A stretch of DNA of 27,357 bases from JBOFFI01 sp051657245 (GTDB lineage: Bacteria; Pseudomonadota; Alphaproteobacteria; Holosporales; JBOFFI01). A program made the translations under genes and the position numbers. This document shows, in pieces, positions 23,293 through 27,357 of the stretch (the stretch's first letter is position 1; each line of letters opens with the position of its first letter). The stretch lies in assembly GCA_051657245.1 (NCBI GenBank), contig JBOFKI010000065.1:1-27357 (forward strand), written 5' to 3'. The notes beneath the pieces are model-generated. The model searched no databases and was not told the origin of the DNA. It saw nothing but the letters and a program-made list of their open reading frames with translations.

Positions 23293-23319
23293 AAGGGTGA
23301 TCTCCTTTTTTGTGAGGGG

Positions 23320-23769
23320 TTAACGACGCATCAGATCATGGTTACGCAGGTCCATGGTGGTGGAAAGTGAGTAAAGTTGAGCCCCTAAACTACTCTCATA
23401 GTTTGATTGGTTGAAATCCACCATTTCAATGGCTGGTTCTACATTGGGCATCTTGACATACCCTTTTTCATCTGCTGCTGGATGAAAAGGCTTATGGATT
23501 ATGCGAAACGGTGCATTATCCTTCCCAATCTTATGGAGTTTAAGCAGATTTACAGAGGTTTTTCGGTCCACCTGTTCTTGAAACGTTACTGTTTTCCTGG
23601 TATAGGGGTCTCCGCCTGGAGTGTTTGATGTTACCATAGCGTTAGAAAAATTTTCCGCTGCGATCCTGGCACGAAGTGCATTATTATTCATCCCTTGCTC
23701 TAAAATTTTCTTCGTTTCATAAAGGGGAGATTGAGATTTGGGGGGGCGGGTAATATAGGCGATTGTCAT
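23320..23769 (-). CDS. flgC: Flagellar basal-body rod protein FlgC
   Basis: This 149-residue protein is a proximal rod subunit exported by the flagellar type III system. It shows the rod-protein N-terminal motif in diverged form (ALRARIAAENFSNAMVTSNTPGGDPYTRK). The typical FlgC C-terminal part is HPAADEKGYVKMPNVEPAIE followed by MVDFNQSNYESSLGAQ. The first 30 residues differ from the classical FlgC start, so the protein is rather divergent. It lies 29 bp after flgB. Confidence 0.9.
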   Translation of the reverse strand: MTIAYITRPPKSQSPLYETKKILEQGMNNNALRARIAAENFSNAMVTSNTPGGDPYTRKTVTFQEQVDRKTSVNLLKLHKIGKDNAPFRIIHKPFHPAADEKGYVKMPNVEPAIEMVDFNQSNYESSLGAQLYSLSTTMDLRNHDLMRR

Positions 23770-23798
23770 GGTTTTACGTTCCTCAGGTTTGAAGAATT

Positions 23799-24182
23799 TT
23801 ATCGATTTCCGCCCACATTTAAAGCTTTTTCAAGCATATCCACGTGGGTTTTATACATAGTGTTGACTTGGGTATGATCAGACCCAGCTTGGTTCGCAGA
23901 CGTCAATTGGGTTCTAGCATTGACATTATTGCCGGTAATATCTTCCTCCGTTTCAGGGGACAGGCGCACCCCGGCATCCTTACGTTTTGCTGCATCAAAA
24001 TGGGCGGGGTGAGTTCGCATCATGGAAAAGCTTTTGTTTTTTACCATGTCTCCAAAAGGAATAATTTCTTTTTCCCGGAAGCCAGGTGTGCTGAGATTTT
24101 CAACATTTCGAGCAACAACCTTCAAATGTTGGGTGATATGGTCCATGCGTTTTCCCATTAGACTAAAAATATTTTCTGCCAT
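23799..24182 (-). CDS. flgB: Flagellar basal-body rod protein FlgB
   Basis: This 127-residue proximal rod protein has a helical N-terminus with the rod signature (VVARNVENLSTPGFREKEIIPFGDMV, from about residue 22). The C-terminal TGNNVNARTQLTSANQAGSD and YKTHVDMLEKALN blocks match FlgB. AGAGGCG precedes the ATG. It is the first gene of the minus-strand flagellar unit and is divergent from csrA. Confidence 0.92.
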   Translation of the reverse strand: MAENIFSLMGKRMDHITQHLKVVARNVENLSTPGFREKEIIPFGDMVKNKSFSMMRTHPAHFDAAKRKDAGVRLSPETEEDITGNNVNARTQLTSANQAGSDHTQVNTMYKTHVDMLEKALNVGGNR

Positions 24183-24213
24183 TTTTTCGCCTCTGCTGTC
24201 TTAGTTGAGAAAA

Positions 24214-24225
24214 TCACTTTAGTGA
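24214..24225. promoter_or_regulatory. Inverted repeat between flgB and csrA, possible operator
   Basis: TCACT-TT-AGTGA is a 5+2+5 inverted repeat in the 120-bp region between the divergent flagellar units. It is 8 bp upstream of the predicted csrA -35 box and about 30 bp from the flgB start. No regulator is known for it. Confidence 0.3.
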
Positions 24226-24232
24226 GCCAAGC

Positions 24233-24261
24233 TTAAGAAAATGTAAAGTATTTTCGATAAT
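24233..24261 (+). promoter_or_regulatory. Putative promoter of csrA-fliO-fliP
   Basis: TTAAGA (24233-24238) and GATAAT (24256-24261) are 17 bp apart, about 40 bp upstream of the csrA start. The match is sigma70-like rather than a flagellar sigma28 or sigma54 type. Confidence 0.45.
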
Positions 24262-24302
24262 GTTAGGGCCTGAGCAGAGCAAAAATGAAAGGTAAGTTTT
24301 CA

Positions 24303-24620
24303 ATGTTATACCTAACGCGCAAGCCCGGAGAGTCCATTTTAATCAACAATAATGTCAAACTGACAGTTATAGATATTAAGGGGAAAAGTGTAAGGCTTGG
24401 ATTTCTTTTTTCCCCAGAAGTACGTGTCTTGAGGGAAGAAATTTTTCTCAGAATCCAGCAAGAGGACCAAGAAGCCGCAGAAGCTGGGAAATATATTCAA
24501 GAGCTAGAAGAACTTGAAGTTGCTAAACGCATGAAGAAGCTTCAGCATGCCTCAGAAAGCAAAGACAGTGAAGAAGAAGTCTCGTTTCAAAAAAAATCGA
24601 GTGGTTTGATGGGGGGATGA
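24303..24620 (+). CDS. csrA: Carbon storage regulator CsrA with extended tail
   Basis: CsrA is a small dimeric RNA-binding protein that blocks or stabilises mRNAs at GGA-containing sites and often controls flagellar genes. I start it at MLYLTRKPGESI (24303), the family N-terminus; a frame extension to 24285 is possible. The core ends around SPEVRVLREEIF. Normal CsrA has about 61-65 residues, while this protein has 105. The extra 45 residues are helical and Glu/Lys/Gln-rich (EEDQEAAEAGKYIQELEELE) and end in KKSSGLMGG. Its stop overlaps the next start (ATGATG), indicating coupled translation. Confidence 0.92.
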   Translation: MLYLTRKPGESILINNNVKLTVIDIKGKSVRLGFLFSPEVRVLREEIFLRIQQEDQEAAEAGKYIQELEELEVAKRMKKLQHASESKDSEEEVSFQKKSSGLMGG

Positions 24621-24955
24621 TGGATATCGCTGTTCTTATTCAAGAAGCTTTGCAAGCATCTCATGAAGTTTATTGTGATTTTCGTGAATCTGCTTTTTTT
24701 GATTCTTTTCCAGCCCTAAACACGCAAGAGGAAACCTTGAAGCGTCATCTTCACACCTTATCCTGTCTCGCAGCCCAACAGGCGGAAGGGGAGCCCATCC
24801 CCTCCGGTGTAGCAGAAAGGTTTTTGGAGGCAGTTCAAGGATTTCGTCTTTGTGTTCAAGATATATTGAATCTATTACATGAAATCCAACGGTCTCTTGG
24901 GAAAAAAGAAGAAGCGTTTGAAGCTTACGGAAAAATCAGCCAATGGCGTGCTTAA
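24617..24955 (+). CDS. Small helical protein between csrA and fliO, unknown
   Basis: The 112-residue protein overlaps csrA by 4 bp and precedes fliO by 30 bp, so it is almost certainly part of the csrA-fliO-fliP transcript. It is predicted to be entirely helical, acidic, with no signal peptide or membrane segment: IAVLIQEALQASHEVY, TQEETLKRHLHTLSCLAAQQ and LCVQDILNLLHEIQRSLGKK. Length, charge and location resemble flagellar export chaperones (FliT/FlgN-like) or small CsrA-linked proteins such as FliW. I see no motif that proves either, and FliW is normally beta-rich. Confidence 0.7.
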   Translation: MMDIAVLIQEALQASHEVYCDFRESAFFDSFPALNTQEETLKRHLHTLSCLAAQQAEGEPIPSGVAERFLEAVQGFRLCVQDILNLLHEIQRSLGKKEEAFEAYGKISQWRA

Positions 24956-24985
24956 GAACAGTGCCTCAGAGAAAAGGAAAAAAAC

Positions 24986-25282
24986 GTGGAATCAATTGAA
25001 GGGTTTCAATTTATACGCTTCATCCTTGCCCTTGGGATCGTTTTGGTTGGACTTTGCCTCTTCGCTTATCTTGGGAAACGTGTTTTGAATCGCCAAAATT
25101 TTAGTCAATTAAAATCCGGAAAAAATTTACGTGTCCTCGAAGAAATAAGTTTAGCGCAACAACGGCGTTTGGTGTTGATTGGTGTCAATCAAGATAAAGT
25201 GCTTCTGCTTTTGTCTGCTAGAGGAGATTACATCCAAGTTATTCCCAACAGAGAAGAGAACCTGATCCATGAAAAAAAATAA
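24986..25282 (+). CDS. fliO: Flagellar biosynthetic protein FliO
   Basis: This 98-residue protein has one N-terminal membrane helix (about residues 9-30) and a cytoplasmic part with the FliO pattern (LRVLEEISLAQQRRLVLIGV then DKVLLLLS). FliO helps assemble the FliP ring of the flagellar type III export gate. The start is GTG, preceded by AAAAGGAAA. It overlaps fliP by 14 bp, the usual gene pair. Confidence 0.88.
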   Translation: MESIEGFQFIRFILALGIVLVGLCLFAYLGKRVLNRQNFSQLKSGKNLRVLEEISLAQQRRLVLIGVNQDKVLLLLSARGDYIQVIPNREENLIHEKK

Positions 25283-26015
25283 ATTTTTACACTATCTTGT
25301 TCCGTCATGGATTGTTGGAGTTTTCATCGTTTCCGCATCCTGCTTCGCCCAAACGTTTTCCCTTGATCTTGGAGAAGGTGGCTCATTTTCAACCAAGTTT
25401 TTCCAACTTTTAGCGATCATCTCCGTTTTAAGTTTAGCCCCTTCCATTTTGGTGATGGTGACCTCTTTTACACGCATCGTCGTAGTTCTTTCTTTTTTAA
25501 GAAACGCCATGGGTCTTCATCAATCTCCCCCTAATGGTGTGTTGATTAGCTTAGCGCTTTTTTTAACCGCTTACATCATGTCGCCCGTTCTTGAAAAATC
25601 ATATCAAGAAGGCATTGTTCCCTACACCCAAGAAAAAATCACAGAAGCCCAAGCGTGGGATAAGGTGGTTGAACCTATTAGGGGGTTTATGCTTCAAAAT
25701 GTGAGAGAAAAAGATTTGCGGCTTTTTGTAAATCTCTCCAAAATGCCTCCCCCTGAGCGTCCAGAACAAACCAGCCTCAGCACGTTGGTGCCGGCTTTTA
25801 TGATCAGCGAATTGAGGCGTGCCTTTGAGATCGGCTTTCTCCTTTTTGTCCCTTTTTTAATTATTGATATGGTTGTGGCGTCTATCTTGATGTCCATGGG
25901 GATGATGATGCTTCCGCCTATCACCCTGTCCCTGCCGTTTAAAATCATTTTCTTTGTGTTGATCGACGGTTGGGTTTTATTGGCGGGAAGCCTTGTGAAA
26001 AGCTATGGTATCTAA
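25269..26015 (+). CDS. fliP: Flagellar export gate protein FliP
   Basis: FliP forms the core of the flagellar type III export gate in the inner membrane. The 248-residue protein has a cleavable signal peptide (cleavage near CFA) and a first membrane helix with the signature SLAPSILVMVTSFTRIVVVL. FLRNAMGLHQSPPNGVL, a periplasmic loop and a C-terminal pair of helices follow. The second signature is VPAFMISELRRAFEIGFLLF and then DMVVASILMSMGMMMLPP. All conserved parts are intact. fliQ and fliR do not follow; an unrelated methyltransferase gene comes next. Confidence 0.97.
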   Translation: MKKNKFLHYLVPSWIVGVFIVSASCFAQTFSLDLGEGGSFSTKFFQLLAIISVLSLAPSILVMVTSFTRIVVVLSFLRNAMGLHQSPPNGVLISLALFLTAYIMSPVLEKSYQEGIVPYTQEKITEAQAWDKVVEPIRGFMLQNVREKDLRLFVNLSKMPPPERPEQTSLSTLVPAFMISELRRAFEIGFLLFVPFLIIDMVVASILMSMGMMMLPPITLSLPFKIIFFVLIDGWVLLAGSLVKSYGI

Positions 26016-26106
26016 AAAAACAATAAAAACAGGATGATATTTTCTTTACACAGACTATGAAAATCTCTTAAAATGTGCTCCAAAATAGCAACAGGGTATA
26101 GGCCAC

Positions 26107-26901
26107 GTGCTGGACCAAGCGTTTCTTGCTGCGGAAGACACGATTCCGGGTGAGCATATCTCAGATGATCAATTTTTGGGGGGAAGGTTACGGATTTACC
26201 AACCTCTTACAGGCTATCGGGCAGGGATTGACCCTGTTTTTTTAGCGGCAGCTGTTCCTGCCGAAGGCACGGAGCGTATCCTCGACATGGGGGTAGGGGT
26301 GGGGGTTGCGTCATTTTGCTTGCTTAAGCGCTGTCCCCATGTTCAGGTAACAGGAATAGACATTTCTGCTTCTCTCACACATCTGGCAACCCTCAACCAC
26401 CAACGAAATCGGTTTAAGGATCGATTTAAGGCCCTTACCTGCGATGTTCAACATCTTAATTTAGACACCCAATTTGACCATGTCATGTCAAACCCGCCTT
26501 TCTTGCGAAAAAACCAGGGGGATGCTTTTATTTCCCAAGATAAAGCCCAAGCAACAGTGGAAAGCCTCACAGATCTCAAAACCTGGATTCAGGCTTGCTT
26601 ACGGCACTTAAAACCCAAAGGAACATTAACCCTCATCTTTCGGGCTGACCGGGCGGATGAGCTGATCACATTGTTATATCAAGAATCAGGAAGTTTATCT
26701 TTAACCCCTTTGTTGCCCAAAGAAGGCTCTCCTGCTAGGCGAATCATTGTTTCCTACCAAAAAGGCTCGAAAGCTCCTTTTGAGCTTCGAGCAGGAAGGG
26801 TTCTTCATGAAGCAACAGGGGCATTCACCCAACAAGCTCAATATATTCTCAGAGAGGGGAGGGCACTGTTCCCAGCAACCTCCCAACAACAAAAAGTTTG
26901 A
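26107..26901 (+). CDS. TrmN6/YfiC-like adenine-N6 methyltransferase
   Basis: This SAM-dependent Rossmann methyltransferase has 264 residues. Motif I is LDMGVGVGVASFCLL, the acidic motif II is VTGIDIS, and the catalytic motif is SNPPF, which marks methylation of an adenine amino group. The order and length match the tRNA1(Val) m6A37 methyltransferase group; the substrate is inferred. The start codon is GTG with a weak site. The N-terminal QPLTGYRAGIDPVFLAAAV is the family hallmark, so the start cannot be far off. It lies 91 bp after fliP with no obvious terminator between. Confidence 0.85.
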   Translation: MLDQAFLAAEDTIPGEHISDDQFLGGRLRIYQPLTGYRAGIDPVFLAAAVPAEGTERILDMGVGVGVASFCLLKRCPHVQVTGIDISASLTHLATLNHQRNRFKDRFKALTCDVQHLNLDTQFDHVMSNPPFLRKNQGDAFISQDKAQATVESLTDLKTWIQACLRHLKPKGTLTLIFRADRADELITLLYQESGSLSLTPLLPKEGSPARRIIVSYQKGSKAPFELRAGRVLHEATGAFTQQAQYILREGRALFPATSQQQKV

Positions 26902-26905
26902 AATT

Positions 26906-27157
26906 TTATTCTTCTTCTGAAGCTTTTTGCTCCGCAGCACGCCTTTCCCATTTAGTTAGGTGTTCTTGGAGGAAGCTCTGAAGATTGTTGGTAGCTGGTT
27001 TAATTGCCTCTTCGTGTTTTTCATGGGAAATGAGACTGAGAGCATCTGGAGTCAGTTTTGTAAGGAATTCTGAGGTATGGTGAGGAACATGACGAACCTC
27101 AACATCCTGAAAATGTTCCCTGATTTTAGAGGTTGCTAGGATGCGTCGACATTCATT
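26906..27157 (-). pseudogene. 5'-truncated gene remnant next to the right-hand IS
   Basis: An 84-codon open frame on the minus strand ends with TAA at 26906-26908 and has no start codon before an upstream stop at 27158-27160. The product (CRRILATSKIREHFQDVEV, HTSEFLTKLTPDALSLISHE and an Ala/Glu/Lys-rich end KWERRAAEQKASEEE) has normal codon usage and looks like the C-terminal part of a real protein. Its 5' part was probably lost when the adjacent IS inserted near 27160-27220. I do not recognise the family. Confidence 0.5.
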
Positions 27158-27227
27158 TTAAAAGAACCTAGATAGCAGCGATATGTATAAAAGAGAGGAA
27201 AGTTATTGCAAGTTTATCATGGCACTG

Positions 27228-27356
27228 TTAACAAAATAACTTGTAAGCCCTGAGAAGAGCCAAAGCGATAAAGCTAAGGAACGTGGTGTCGCGCTTATCG
27301 AATCGCATAGCGATTCTCTTGTTCTCTTTGATTCGGCCAAAAAGCCTTTCGATGAA
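27228..27356 (-). mobile_element. 3' end of a second IS5-superfamily transposase gene (partial)
   Basis: A minus-strand frame enters from the right edge and stops at 27228-27230. The 42 residues include FIERLFGRIKENKRIAMRFD followed by KRDTTFLSFIALALLRAYK, the typical C-terminal block of IS427-like IS5-family transposases (final Glu in the FIERLF motif, then a hydrophobic helix). It differs from the transposase at the left edge. No terminal repeat could be fixed. Confidence 0.8.
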
Positions 27357-27357
27357 G

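Noticed and set aside
1..27356. Composite transposon bounded by the two IS ends
   Set aside because: The two transposase ends have different sequences and the interior is mostly core housekeeping genes.

Overview
The window looks like a chromosomal contig from an AT-rich alphaproteobacterium. Supporting evidence is the LdtR-like MarR regulator, the alphaproteobacterial form of ComEC, the rimP-nusA-infB-rbfA order and divergent flagellar genes. The host-associated Holosporales/Odyssella/Caedibacter-like group is my best guess. That assignment is an inference from the mix of housekeeping genes, decayed insertion sequences, secreted unknown proteins and a secreted leucine-rich-repeat protein; no marker gene proves it. 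Each end of the window is the 3' end of a transposase gene. The two transposases differ, and each abuts a host gene remnant, so the boundaries are probably assembly breaks at repeated IS copies.

Layout. 1-408: end of an IS5-type transposase and a 5'-truncated gene. 400-5492: comEC, a secreted unknown protein, an ABC1/AarF kinase-like protein and a small secreted four-cysteine protein. 5697-9313: dacA, an IscA/HesB-type Fe-S protein, a decayed IS1595-family element, coaD and a cinA-like gene. 9476-10234: a secreted beta-helix (bactofilin-like) protein. 10235-11276: about 1 kb without a convincing gene, holding palindromic REP-like repeats and a promoter followed by a structure-rich segment (candidate small RNA). 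11277-18937 (minus strand): a tight translation operon, rimP-nusA-infB-rbfA-hemW-rnhA, preceded by a promoter and an intrinsic terminator that look like an attenuated leader. 19118-21935: a membrane protein with a J-like tail lacking HPD, a secreted LRR protein, a small transaldolase and the LdtR-like regulator. 22181-22918: tRNA-Thr(GGT) and a secreted unknown protein. 22978-26015: a divergent flagellar region (flgB-flgC-fliE on minus; csrA-unknown-fliO-fliP on plus). 26107-27356: a TrmN6-like methyltransferase, a truncated gene and the second transposase end.

The most unusual feature is rimP. A normal ribosome maturation factor domain is fused to a 237-residue tail made of 16 near-identical 14-15 residue Arg/Asp/Gly/Pro-rich units, encoded by a 711-bp minisatellite. 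Next in interest are the candidate RNA locus inside inverted repeats at 10.5-11.2 kb, the apparent rimP leader attenuator, the unrecognised helical protein between csrA and fliO, and the J-like protein without HPD.
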